This document shows positions 16,274 to 22,968 of a stretch of DNA of 28,893 nucleotides, piece by piece; position 1 is the stretch's first letter; every line of letters starts with the position of its first letter. A program made the position numbers and the translations under genes. The DNA comes from an uncultured Sphingopyxis sp. (GTDB lineage Bacteria > Pseudomonadota > Alphaproteobacteria > Sphingomonadales > Sphingomonadaceae): assembly GCA_937957805.1 (NCBI GenBank), contig CALFXW010000005.1:1-28893 (forward strand). The letters run 5' to 3'. The notes under the pieces are model-generated. The model saw only the letters and a list, made by a program, of their open reading frames with translations. It did no database searches and had not been told where the DNA came from.

Positions 16274-16504
16274 ATGGCTATGGCTGCTGACGAAATCGCG
16301 GCGTTGATCCGCGCCGCTATCCCCGATGCGGAAGTGGAGATTACCGACCTAGCGGGCGATGGTGACCATTATGCCGCCAGCGTCACCGCCGAAAGCTTTC
16401 GCGGGTTGCCGCGTGTGCGCCAGCATCAGGCGGTTTATGCCGCGCTCGGCGGGCGGATGGGCGGCGTCCTCCACGCGTTGCAACTGACGACAAATATCCC
16501 CTGA
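16274..16504 (+). CDS. bolA: BolA family protein
   Basis: BolA-like proteins pair with CGFS monothiol glutaredoxins to bind a shared [2Fe-2S] cluster and take part in iron-sulfur trafficking or regulation. The 76-residue product has the compact BolA fold: an N-terminal helix (DEIAALIRAAIPDA), the strand segment VEITDLAGDGDHYAASVTA, the helix-turn FRGLPRVRQHQAVYAAL, and the C-terminal GVLHALQLTT. His67 in the last motif is the invariant cluster ligand of the family, and His32 lies in the loop that can provide a second ligand. The start at 16274 has AGGAG (16258-16262) upstream, inside the end of the zeta gene; a second ATG two codons on is also possible. The adjacent grxD makes the BolA-Grx pairing very likely. 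Confidence 0.95.
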   Translation: MAMAADEIAALIRAAIPDAEVEITDLAGDGDHYAASVTAESFRGLPRVRQHQAVYAALGGRMGGVLHALQLTTNIP

Positions 16505-16523
16505 AACAGAATAGGATAGAAAA

Positions 16524-16850
16524 ATGACTGACGCTCCCACCCATGATGTGACCGACCGCATCAAGCAGATCATCACCAAGGATGATGTTGTCCTGTTTAT
16601 GAAGGGCACGCCATTGTTTCCGCAATGCGGCTTTTCCAATCGCGCGGTGTCGATTTTGAACCATCTGGGCGTCGAATTTGCCAGCGTCGATGTCTTGCAG
16701 GATGGTGAAATCCGCGACGGGATAAAGGCTTTTTCGGATTGGCCGACCATCCCCCAACTTTATGTCAAAGGCGAATTTGTCGGCGGCAGCGACATCATGC
16801 TCGAAATGTATGAAGCGGGCGAACTGCACAGCCTGTTCGGCAAGGCGTAA
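16524..16850 (+). CDS. grxD: Monothiol CGFS glutaredoxin (Grx4/GrxD type)
   Basis: This protein binds a glutathione-ligated [2Fe-2S] cluster as a dimer or together with BolA and delivers it to target proteins. The 108-residue product has the active site CGFS (35-38) in FMKGTPLFPQCGFSNRAV, the glutathione-contact motif WPTIPQLYVKGEFVGGSDI (about 73-91), and a normal thioredoxin-fold length. It begins 19 bases after bolA, with AGGATAGA upstream of the ATG. It is the last gene of the zeta-bolA-grxD set. After its stop come two adjacent hairpins, neither with a T-tract. Confidence 0.97.
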   Translation: MTDAPTHDVTDRIKQIITKDDVVLFMKGTPLFPQCGFSNRAVSILNHLGVEFASVDVLQDGEIRDGIKAFSDWPTIPQLYVKGEFVGGSDIMLEMYEAGELHSLFGKA

Positions 16851-16865
16851 GGGGAAGTTCCGGGT

Positions 16866-16929
16866 TGAAGCGGGCCGGCGTCAGGGACCAAGCTGAGCCG
16901 ACCCGCTTCATGTGGGCGAATACCCTACA
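16866..16929 (+). other. Two adjacent hairpins downstream of grxD
   Basis: Stem 1 pairs TGAAGCGGG (16866-16874) with CCCGCTTCA (16902-16910), nine base pairs, and continues after one mismatch with CGGC/GCCG. Stem 2 follows at once: TGTGGG (16911-16916) pairs with CCC and ACA (16923-16929, one bulged base). There is no T-run, so this is not a standard intrinsic terminator. It may stabilise the grxD mRNA 3' end or be part of a small RNA. Confidence 0.45.
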
Positions 16930-17071
16930 GGAACACCAACATAGATGCATGTGTCGTGCCAGTTTGACGAAATGACCTGTTTCTGCGCGATTATATGGTT
17001 AGCGATTTTTAACCCATCCGGCCGATTGTAAAAAATCCCGACGTTTTTGGTGGGCCTTTCCCGTTGCCACG

Positions 17072-17097
17072 CCGCGCGCATGTTTGCGCGGGAAAGG
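17072..17097 (+). repeat. Direct repeat copy 1 (hairpin plus GGGAAAGG)
   Basis: This 26-bp unit is identical to 17252-17277, exactly 180 bp further on. It contains the hairpin CGCGCA-TGTT-TGCGCG followed by GGAAAGG. In this copy the GGGAAAGGC end also pairs with GCCTTTCCCG at 17054-17063, making a 10-bp outer stem. Weak similarity continues for about 18 bases past the repeat. Confidence 0.8.
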
Positions 17098-17251
17098 CGA
17101 GAAAAGAACGCGCGACTTTGTTCGGCCTTTCCCATCGCAACAGCGACGCGGCTGATCTTGCCTTTTGCGTTGACAGCAACGCATCTGTCGGCATACGACT
17201 ACGCGCGTGGTTGGGCCGCGCCTTTTTGCGCGCGGGGAAGGTCAGAGAATA

Positions 17252-17277
17252 CCGCGCGCATGTTTGCGCGGGAAAGG
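17252..17277 (+). repeat. Direct repeat copy 2, supplying the blaI ribosome binding site
   Basis: This second identical copy of the 26-bp unit ends nine bases before the blaI start codon. Its terminal AAAGG is the only Shine-Dalgarno candidate for blaI, and the six-bp stem CGCGCA/TGCGCG with a TGTT loop ends three bases before it. Confidence 0.8.
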
Positions 17278-17286
17278 TAAAAGAAA

Positions 17287-17655
17287 ATGCGCGAACGTAT
17301 CAGCGAATCCGAACTGGCGGTCATGGACGTCGTTTGGTCCAACGCGCCGATCACCGCCAATGCCGTGGCCGATGCATTGGTCGCCTATCGCGACTGGAGC
17401 TTGCAGACCGTCAAGACGCTGCTTGCGCGGCTGGTGGTCAAGGGGGCATTGTCCACCGAACAGGATGGTCGCCGTTTCCTTTATCGCCCATTGATCGCGC
17501 GGGAGGATTATCGCGCCCGCGAAGGGCGGCGCTTTGTTGACCGGCTGTTTGAAGGGCGGGTGTCGCCCTTGGTCGCACAACTCGCCGAACAGGAGGCGCT
17601 GAGCGACAGCGACATTGCCGAACTGAAAATGATCATCGACAGGCTGGGCCAATGA
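17287..17655 (+). CDS. BlaI/MecI/CopY-family transcriptional repressor
   Basis: This is a winged-helix repressor that is normally inactivated by proteolysis triggered by a partner M56 peptidase. The 122-residue product has the N-terminal ISESELAVMDVVW start, the helix-turn-helix VADALVAYRDWSLQTVKTLLARLV (presented here only by its ends, about residues 28-50), and the wing segment GALSTEQDGRRFLYRPLI. The C-terminal dimerisation helices lie at about 75-120 (FVDRLFEGRVSPLVAQLAEQ). Its TGA overlaps the ATG of the M56 gene (ATGA, four-base overlap), so the pair is translationally coupled. The upstream region has a duplicated hairpin but no clear TACA/TGTA dyad of the bla/mec type. No beta-lactamase gene of serine type is nearby, so the target genes are unknown. 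Confidence 0.93.
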   Translation: MRERISESELAVMDVVWSNAPITANAVADALVAYRDWSLQTVKTLLARLVVKGALSTEQDGRRFLYRPLIAREDYRAREGRRFVDRLFEGRVSPLVAQLAEQEALSDSDIAELKMIIDRLGQ

Positions 17656-19397
17656 TCGAAACAGGTGGTGCCATATTGGCCCGCCTGACGGGTCTTTATG
17701 ACGGTTTTTGCGCAATAATTTTGGGCAATTGGTTGCTCGAATCACTGCTGGCATCGACCATATTATGCGCCATCGTCCTGCTCATCCGCCGCCCGGTGGC
17801 GCGGCTCTTTGGCCCGCACATTGCCTATGGCCTGTGGCTATTGCCCGCATTGCGCATGGTGATGCCGCCTCTACCCGCCGATTTAATGCCCATGCTGCCG
17901 CGTCTGTTTGTGGCGCACGCCAGCAATGGTGAAACCATCCTGTCCGCCGACTATTTTCTCGCGGCCTTGCCATCTGCGCAGACAGGTGCGTGGGTCGCCT
18001 ATATTCCGACCCTCATCGTTACTTTGTGGCTCGGCGGGGCGCTGGTTCATCTGGGCTGGCAATTATGGGGGCATAGCCGCCTGCTTGACCGATTGGCTGA
18101 TGCCGAAACCATCGGCTGGCAGCGCGATGTGCGGATATTGCGCACACGCGCGATTTCGGGCCCGCTGTCGGTGGGACTGCTGCGCCGGTCGGTCGTGCTG
18201 CCGCATGAAAGCCGCCTCGCGCTCAATGCACAGGAACGTGACTTGGCCATTGTGCACGAACTCACCCACCATGCGCGGGGGGATTTATGGGCCAATGTCG
18301 TCGCCGTTATTTTCAGCGCGCTCCATTGGTTCAACCCGCTGATGCGTCACGCGTGGCGCGCCTTTCGCTTTGATCAGGAGGCTGCGTGCGATGCCCATGT
18401 GCTGCGCCATGTTGGCGGCGCGTCGGCCCCTGCTTATGCCCGCGCGCTTGCCAAGGCGGCGAGCGGCCGGCCATCGGCCTTTGTCGCGGCGATGTTGGGG
18501 CGTGATGGATTGAAGGATCGGCTGACCATGCTGGTGCAGCCAGCCCCCAGTCCGCTGCGCCGCTTTTCGGGGCAGTTTTTGGGCGCAGGCGCGCTGATGC
18601 TCGCGCTGGGCATCACCGCGACGCCCAGCTTTGTCAGTCTGCCGCAGGTTGCCCGGCGGCCAGCGCCGACGCGCGTTGCGGCGCTCGACGTTACGCCCCA
18701 GCGTTCGGTGGCGGCAGCCACATCCAACCACCTTACGGAGCCGCGCGCGTCCTTGCCTGATGTTCCGACACCTGCGGTTACACGACAAATTGCCGCAGCA
18801 GATACCATCACCCTGCCATGGGTGACGGCCAAGGTCGATCAGCCGGGCCTCCCCGCCCTTCCTGCTGCGCCGCCAGCGCCGCCAGCAGCCCCCGCTGCAC
18901 CCGAAGCGCCGCGTATGCAGGTGGCGCAAATGGCACAAGCATCGGTTATGGCGCGCGAACAACGCGCCGCCGCGCGGCGTGAAGCGCGCGATGATGCGCG
19001 CCGCCAACAGGACGATGCGCGCCGCCAACGCGACGATGCAGCGGCGGCAGCTGAAGCCGCGCCGGTGTTGAGCGCGATTGCCTATCGCGACGATGCTCCA
19101 TCCGGCCTAGCGCGCAATGCGATGCTGGTACAGGCAAGCTGCGATATGGGGCAGCAATCGCCGGTCGCCCTGACCTTGCGCGAGGATGCGCCCGCAGCCG
19201 ATCCATCGCATCTGACAAAATCCGATGTCGCCTGCCCCTCGGCGGTCACGCGGGAGGTGGAGTTACGCGAATTGACCGCCGCGTTGGTTGAATTGCGCGA
19301 TGTATCACCTGCCTCTTCAGGCGAATCGCGCAGCATCCGCCGGGCGATTGCGCGGATAGAGGCGCGCATTCGCATGCTGAGCCAGGGTCTGGATTAG
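17652..19397 (+). CDS. M56-family (BlaR1-like) membrane metallopeptidase with a charged low-complexity C-terminus
   Basis: This is a membrane zinc peptidase, presumed to relieve repression by the BlaI-type protein encoded just upstream. It has 581 residues. Membrane helices lie at about 24-45, 55-75, 113-135 and 306-325. The zinc site is HELTH (202-206, catalytic Glu203) with the third ligand Glu243 in DQEAACDAHVL. Unlike BlaR1/MecR1, no penicillin-binding sensor domain follows: the periplasmic C-terminus is a Pro/Ala-rich linker (about 330-415), an Arg/Asp/Ala-rich coil (AREQRAAARREARDDARRQQ onwards, about 434-465) and a helical end with two Cys (about 497 and 527). The signal it senses is therefore probably not a beta-lactam bound to its own domain. 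A strong terminator follows the stop. Confidence 0.9.
   Translation: MIETGGAILARLTGLYDGFCAIILGNWLLESLLASTILCAIVLLIRRPVARLFGPHIAYGLWLLPALRMVMPPLPADLMPMLPRLFVAHASNGETILSADYFLAALPSAQTGAWVAYIPTLIVTLWLGGALVHLGWQLWGHSRLLDRLADAETIGWQRDVRILRTRAISGPLSVGLLRRSVVLPHESRLALNAQERDLAIVHELTHHARGDLWANVVAVIFSALHWFNPLMRHAWRAFRFDQEAACDAHVLRHVGGASAPAYARALAKAASGRPSAFVAAMLGRDGLKDRLTMLVQPAPSPLRRFSGQFLGAGALMLALGITATPSFVSLPQVARRPAPTRVAALDVTPQRSVAAATSNHLTEPRASLPDVPTPAVTRQIAAADTITLPWVTAKVDQPGLPALPAAPPAPPAAPAAPEAPRMQVAQMAQASVMAREQRAAARREARDDARRQQDDARRQRDDAAAAAEAAPVLSAIAYRDDAPSGLARNAMLVQASCDMGQQSPVALTLREDAPAADPSHLTKSDVACPSAVTREVELRELTAALVELRDVSPASSGESRSIRRAIARIEARIRMLSQGLD
18990..19031 (+). repeat. Two tandem 21-bp units in the M56 peptidase gene
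   Basis: Positions 18990-19010 and 19011-19031 are near-identical 21-bp units encoding DDARRQQ and DDARRQR, followed by a third partial DD. This makes a charged heptad-like helix in the C-terminal tail. Confidence 0.7.
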
Positions 19398-19409
19398 CCG
19401 TAGCTTTTT

Positions 19410-19449
19410 CCCGGCGGCGCGTGCCCCTCTGTCGCCGCCGGGACTTTTT
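19410..19449 (+). terminator. Rho-independent terminator after the blaI-M56 genes
   Basis: CCCGGCGGCG (19410-19419) pairs perfectly with CGCCGCCGGG (19433-19442) over ten base pairs, with a 13-base loop. It is followed by ACTTTTT and more T. It starts 12 bases after the M56 stop codon and separates that operon from the metallo-hydrolase gene. Confidence 0.88.
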
Positions 19450-19459
19450 CCTTTTGCAA

Positions 19460-19465
19460 TATAAT
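19460..19465 (+). promoter_or_regulatory. TATAAT -10 element upstream of the metallo-hydrolase gene
   Basis: A perfect TATAAT lies 25 bases before the ATG at 19491, just after the terminator T-tract. It would give a start near 19472 and a leader of about 19 bases. No clear -35 hexamer is present because the terminator stem occupies that position. Confidence 0.42.
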
Positions 19466-19490
19466 CAGCAAAACCGCATGGCGTTGCGCG

Positions 19491-20405
19491 ATGAGCGATT
19501 GGCCCGACAATATTCGCGCTGGCGAGGTGGAGGTGCTGGAACCGGCGGTGCGCCGCCTGCTCGCGCCCAACCCCTCACCCTATACCTTCACCGGCACCCA
19601 GACATGGATAGTGGGTGCCGGACGCGATGTGGCGGTGATTGACCCCGGCCCGGCGGGTAGCGGTGAGAGCGTGGGTGACCCCAAAGATGCCTTTGGCGCA
19701 GGCCATGTCGATGCTATTTTGCGCGCGCTGGGGGATCAGCAACTCGTCGCGATATTATGCACCCACACGCACCGCGACCACAGCCCCGCCGCTGCGCCGC
19801 TCAAGGCAGCGACGGGCGCGCCGATCATCGGTTGCGCGCCGCTCGCCATCGTGGACGATGGGCCACGTGCGGACGCTGCCTTTGACCCTGATTATGCGCC
19901 CGACCAGATTTTGGCCGATGGTGATGTGGTGTCGGGTGATGGCTGGACGCTGGAGGCGGTGGCAACGCCCGGACACACCAGCAATCACTTATGCTATGCT
20001 TTGCGCGAAACGAACGCACTATTCACCGGCGACCATGTCATGCAATGGTCAACCAGTGTGGTCAGTCCGCCCGACGGTGATATGGCGCAATATATGGCAA
20101 GTCTGGAGCGCCTATATGCGCGCGATGACCGGATTTTTTACCCCGCGCATGGCCCCGCGATTACCAAGACCAAACAATATGTGCGCGGCATGCTGGGCCA
20201 TCGCAAGAGCCGCGAAGTGCAGATTTTGCGTGAACTGGCCAAGGGGCCGCGCGCAATCGAAACTATGGTCGCGGTGATGTACAAGGGGCTGGACCCGCGT
20301 TTGACGGGTGCGGCGGGGCGCAGCGTGCTCGCCCACCTCATCGACCTTGAACGACGGGACAAGGTGGCGACCAAGGATGATATTTGGCGGGTGCTCGATT
20401 TGTAG
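19491..20405 (+). CDS. Metallo-beta-lactamase-fold hydrolase, LACTB2-like
   Basis: This is a cytoplasmic metallo-hydrolase of 304 residues with an N-terminal MBL domain and a C-terminal winged-helix-like domain, the layout of LACTB2 (an endoribonuclease in mitochondria) and its bacterial relatives. The metal site is complete: THTHRDH (91-97, His92, His94, Asp96, His97), His162 in TPGHTSNH, Asp181 in FTGDHV, and His220 in YPAHG. The C-terminal part (about 236-304) has the helix-turn-helix-like EVQILRELAKGPRAIETMVA and ends in VATKDDIWRVLDL. It carries no signal peptide, so a secreted beta-lactamase role is unlikely despite the nearby blaI-type gene. The membrane protein gene follows after 21 bases. 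The substrate (RNA, thioester or other) cannot be told from the motifs. Confidence 0.88.
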   Translation: MSDWPDNIRAGEVEVLEPAVRRLLAPNPSPYTFTGTQTWIVGAGRDVAVIDPGPAGSGESVGDPKDAFGAGHVDAILRALGDQQLVAILCTHTHRDHSPAAAPLKAATGAPIIGCAPLAIVDDGPRADAAFDPDYAPDQILADGDVVSGDGWTLEAVATPGHTSNHLCYALRETNALFTGDHVMQWSTSVVSPPDGDMAQYMASLERLYARDDRIFYPAHGPAITKTKQYVRGMLGHRKSREVQILRELAKGPRAIETMVAVMYKGLDPRLTGAAGRSVLAHLIDLERRDKVATKDDIWRVLDL

Positions 20406-20426
20406 AACCGCGAAACAGGGGGGGCG

Positions 20427-21212
20427 ATGACCGCAAAAACCGGGTTTGATGCTGACGGTGTCCGCTTTTATTTCCGCGCCGCACTGGTGATGGCGGCCTG
20501 CATTGTCGCAGGCTTTGGTGCGCAGGCGCTGCGTTTCGGGGTGCCGGGGGCAGGCGCGGTCTTTGTCCACCTGCATGCATTTTTCTTCATGGGCTGGGTG
20601 GCAATATTCGTCCTGCAAAGCTGGCTGGGCACGCGTTCTGTGACGGCAACAAACGGTCGTTACCGTGCGCGCCACCGGCTGCTTGGCACGCTGGCGGTAT
20701 TTTGGGTGCTGGCCATGTTGCCGCTCGGCATTTTGGTGACCACCCATGTCATTCAGCGCGGCGTCACACCCTTTTTCTTTCAGCCGCAATATTTTCTGTT
20801 CGCCAATCCGTTGAGCGTCATCGCCTTCGCGATACTGGTCGCGCTGGCGCTGGCCAACCGTCGCAACCGCGCGGCGCATATGCGGCTCCAATATATGGCG
20901 ATGGCATCTTTGCTCGGCCCTGCATTTGGCCGATTGCTGCCGATGCCCCTGCTCGCGCCCTATGCGTGGGATGCGGCGCAGGCATCGGGCCTTGCCTTCC
21001 TCCTTATCGGCATGGTGCGCGATTATCGGCAGGCGGGCCGTGTGCATGGCGCATGGTGGTGGGGGTTGGCGTGCATCCTGTTGCCGATTTTTCTGGCCCA
21101 TTTGCTGGCCGCCTCTCCGCTCGGCGATGCGCTTTATGCGTGGGTGGTGGCGGGGCAGCCTGCCGAACATATCGCGGGCATGGCATTGGGCGCACCGCCA
21201 GCCATCCCTTGA
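20427..21212 (+). CDS. Polytopic membrane protein of unknown function
   Basis: This 261-residue protein has about seven predicted membrane helices (around 17-36, 45-66, 84-106, 123-142, 155-175, 181-198, 208-228) and an Arg-rich cytoplasmic loop after the second helix. Several histidines sit at helix ends or within helices: His48 and His50 (FVHLHAFFFMGW), His83 (RARHRLLGTL) and one in AAHMRLQYMAM. Such placement is compatible with haem or metal binding, but I recognise no named family. GGGGGGG lies two bases before the ATG. It sits between the LACTB2-like gene (21-base gap) and nadA (31-base gap) on the same strand, so the three are likely cotranscribed, though no functional link is evident. 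Confidence 0.82.
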   Translation: MTAKTGFDADGVRFYFRAALVMAACIVAGFGAQALRFGVPGAGAVFVHLHAFFFMGWVAIFVLQSWLGTRSVTATNGRYRARHRLLGTLAVFWVLAMLPLGILVTTHVIQRGVTPFFFQPQYFLFANPLSVIAFAILVALALANRRNRAAHMRLQYMAMASLLGPAFGRLLPMPLLAPYAWDAAQASGLAFLLIGMVRDYRQAGRVHGAWWWGLACILLPIFLAHLLAASPLGDALYAWVVAGQPAEHIAGMALGAPPAIP

Positions 21213-21243
21213 ACATGCGCGCGAGTGCGGCCATAGCGGTGAC

Positions 21244-22233
21244 ATGACCGACCAACCGCGCCAAAACCTCTCCGGCCTCGACCTAATTGCCGAAATCGCG
21301 CGGTTAAAGCGTGAACGCAATGCCGTCATCCTCGCCCATTATTATCAGCGTCCCGAATTACAGGATTTGGCGGATTTTGTGGGTGACAGCCTCGAACTGT
21401 CGCGCAAGGCGGCGGCGACCGATGCCGATGTCATTGCCTTTTGCGGGGTCAAATTCATGGCCGAAACCGCAAAGATCCTCGCGCCCGAAAAAATCGTTGT
21501 CCTGCCGGATATGGAGGCGGGGTGCAGCCTGGAGGATAGCTGCCCGCCCGATGATTTTGCCGCATTTCGTGCGCTGCACCCTGATGCAATTGCGCTCACC
21601 TATATCAATTGCTCGGCAGAGGTGAAGGCGCTCTCCGACGTTATCGTTACGTCATCCAGCGCGGAAACTATCCTTGCGCAAATGCCGCGCGAACAGAAAA
21701 TCATCTTTGGCCCTGACCGGCATTTGGGCGGTTATTTGAACCGCAAATTCGACCGGGAGATGATTTTGTGGCCGGGTGTGTGCATCGTCCATGAAGCATT
21801 TAGTGAGACAGAGCTGCTCAAACTCAAGGCGCAGCACCCCGGCGCGCCGGTCGCCGCGCACCCCGAATGTCCGCCGCACATCATCGACCATGCCGATTAT
21901 GTCGGCTCCACCAGCGGCATTTTGAACTTTGCCAAGACGATGGGCGGCGACACGCTGATTGTCGCCACCGAACCGCATATCATCCACCAGATGCAAAAGG
22001 CGGTGCCGGCCAAGCATTTCATCGGCGCACCGGGGGCGGACGGCAACTGCAATTGCAATATCTGCCCCTATATGGCGCTCAACACGGTGGAAAAACTATA
22101 TCTGGCGCTGCGCGACCTGGAACCACGGATCGAAATGGCGGAGGAATTGCGCCTCGCCGCCAAAAAGAGCCTCGACAAAATGCTCCTATTGGCCAGCAGC
22201 ACCGTTGGTAAGGGTGATTTGGGGCGGGCGTAG
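21244..22233 (+). CDS. nadA: Quinolinate synthase
   Basis: NadA is the [4Fe-4S] enzyme that condenses iminoaspartate with dihydroxyacetone phosphate to quinolinate in de novo NAD synthesis. The product is 329 residues from the ATG at 21244; the frame stays open upstream into the membrane-protein gene but that part is not family-like. Characteristic motifs are ILAHYYQRPELQDLADFVGD (about 29-48), FCGVKFMAETAKILAPEK, Cys93 in MEAGCSLEDSC, TYINCSAEVKALSD, Cys180 in WPGVCIVHE, and NCNCNICPYM with Cys274. Cys93, Cys180 and one of the last group are the cluster ligands; the 87-residue Cys93-Cys180 spacing matches E. coli Cys113-Cys200. The partners nadB and nadC are not next to it here. No terminator is seen immediately downstream. 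Confidence 0.96.
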   Translation: MTDQPRQNLSGLDLIAEIARLKRERNAVILAHYYQRPELQDLADFVGDSLELSRKAAATDADVIAFCGVKFMAETAKILAPEKIVVLPDMEAGCSLEDSCPPDDFAAFRALHPDAIALTYINCSAEVKALSDVIVTSSSAETILAQMPREQKIIFGPDRHLGGYLNRKFDREMILWPGVCIVHEAFSETELLKLKAQHPGAPVAAHPECPPHIIDHADYVGSTSGILNFAKTMGGDTLIVATEPHIIHQMQKAVPAKHFIGAPGADGNCNCNICPYMALNTVEKLYLALRDLEPRIEMAEELRLAAKKSLDKMLLLASSTVGKGDLGRA

Positions 22234-22268
22234 GCGCTTTCGGGCAAGAAAATTACGCTATTCGTCAC

Positions 22269-22301
22269 TTATCCACAGTTTTGCATGCGCGCTGTGGATG
22301 A
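22269..22301. other. Pair of facing DnaA-box-like sequences
   Basis: TTATCCACA (22269-22277) is a perfect consensus DnaA box on the plus strand. TGTGGATGA (22293-22301) is a box on the minus strand with one mismatch (TCATCCACA). They face each other across 15 bases. Two boxes alone do not make an origin. Confidence 0.45.
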
Positions 22302-22921
22302 TTCGCGGTCATCCCCCTTTGCGACTCAGCTGTGGCATGACAGCTTCCCCCTTACCGGAAGGACGAAAGCCCAACCGCAACCGAACCGCCCGATGATGCG
22401 ATGCCTTTGGCGCAGCAGCATGGATGGCAAGGGGTGGGGTGATCCGAATTCCACGAAAAGGGTGACGACTAGACGTTGGCGGCGGAGACGCAGTGGTCAG
22501 CGACATGGCGAAATCCTTTTCCCGAACCGGACAGCGTGTCACGGGCAGGGCTTAGCGAAAGCGCAGCCGGCGTCAGACGCGATGAAGGGTTCAGGCGATG
22601 GACGATGGGGGGTGTCAAAACCTTACCAGAAACCGGAGCCACCCGCCGCAACGGGGCGGGCTAGGGTGTCAGGCCATTTTCCCTCACCGGATGGGCCGCG
22701 CGACCAGCCAACCCGACGAACGGCGAAGTGGGCGCTGACCAGCGTCACCGAAGCGCGGATGTGGCAACATGTCGAGCGAGCGGCGACGGGGCCAGCGCCC
22801 ATCATTTTTGGGCAAGAACGGCGGCAATTTGTCGCTGCGGCCGATTTCGGCGCGCTAAAATTGCCACAAATGCATCCATTTTGAACTATTCACGCATAAT
22901 AAACGCGACAATCCCCATTTG

Positions 22922-22937
22922 TGTGACGATAGTCACC
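22922..22937. promoter_or_regulatory. CRP/FNR-like dyad
   Basis: TGTGA, six bases, TCACC matches the CRP consensus TGTGA-N6-TCACA at nine of ten positions, and GTGAC-GATA-GTCAC is a perfect dyad inside it. A further TCACA half-site lies at 22949-22953. Its centre is about 40 bases before the inferred start of the downstream structured RNA. Confidence 0.45.
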
Positions 22938-22968
22938 ATCGGATTTGGTCACAGGCGCTAATGGGCGT

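Larger units (their letters stand above)
16851..17286. other. Gene-free spacer between grxD and the blaI-type gene
   Basis: These 436 bases hold no convincing gene. They contain the two hairpins after grxD, a moderately AT-rich stretch (about 16930-17050), and from about 17050 a cluster of GGGAAAGG/CCTTTCCC units in both orientations (17053-17062, 17090-17098, 17124-17133, 17270-17278). One translated frame on the minus strand runs through the repeats as FPRKHARG and resembles peptides from dispersed-repeat spurious ORFs, so I treat it as repeat DNA and not coding. Confidence 0.6.

Noticed and set aside
16908..17194. Three small minus-strand frames between grxD and blaI
   Set aside because: They run through the GGGAAAGG/CCTTTCCC repeats in different frames and give FPRKHARG-like or similar peptides typical of spurious translation of repeats.
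17054..17277. CRISPR-like repeats upstream of blaI
   Set aside because: There are only two identical copies with a 154-bp gap, no spacers of uniform size and no cas genes.
19491..20405. A beta-lactamase under control of the neighbouring BlaI-type repressor
   Set aside because: The protein has no signal peptide, has the LACTB2-like two-domain layout, and is separated from blaI-M56 by a strong terminator.
22309..22506. 65-codon minus-strand frame with AAAGGAT eight bases before its ATG, downstream of nadA
   Set aside because: The translation is rich in Ser/Pro/Arg with no domain, and the frame has no conserved-looking start or context. It may be a remnant or chance, so I did not call it a gene.
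22285..22884. 199-codon plus-strand open frame in the gene-free region
   Set aside because: Composition is Arg/Pro/Gly-rich with no hydrophobic core or motif, as expected of a chance frame in GC-rich DNA. It also lacks a ribosome binding site.
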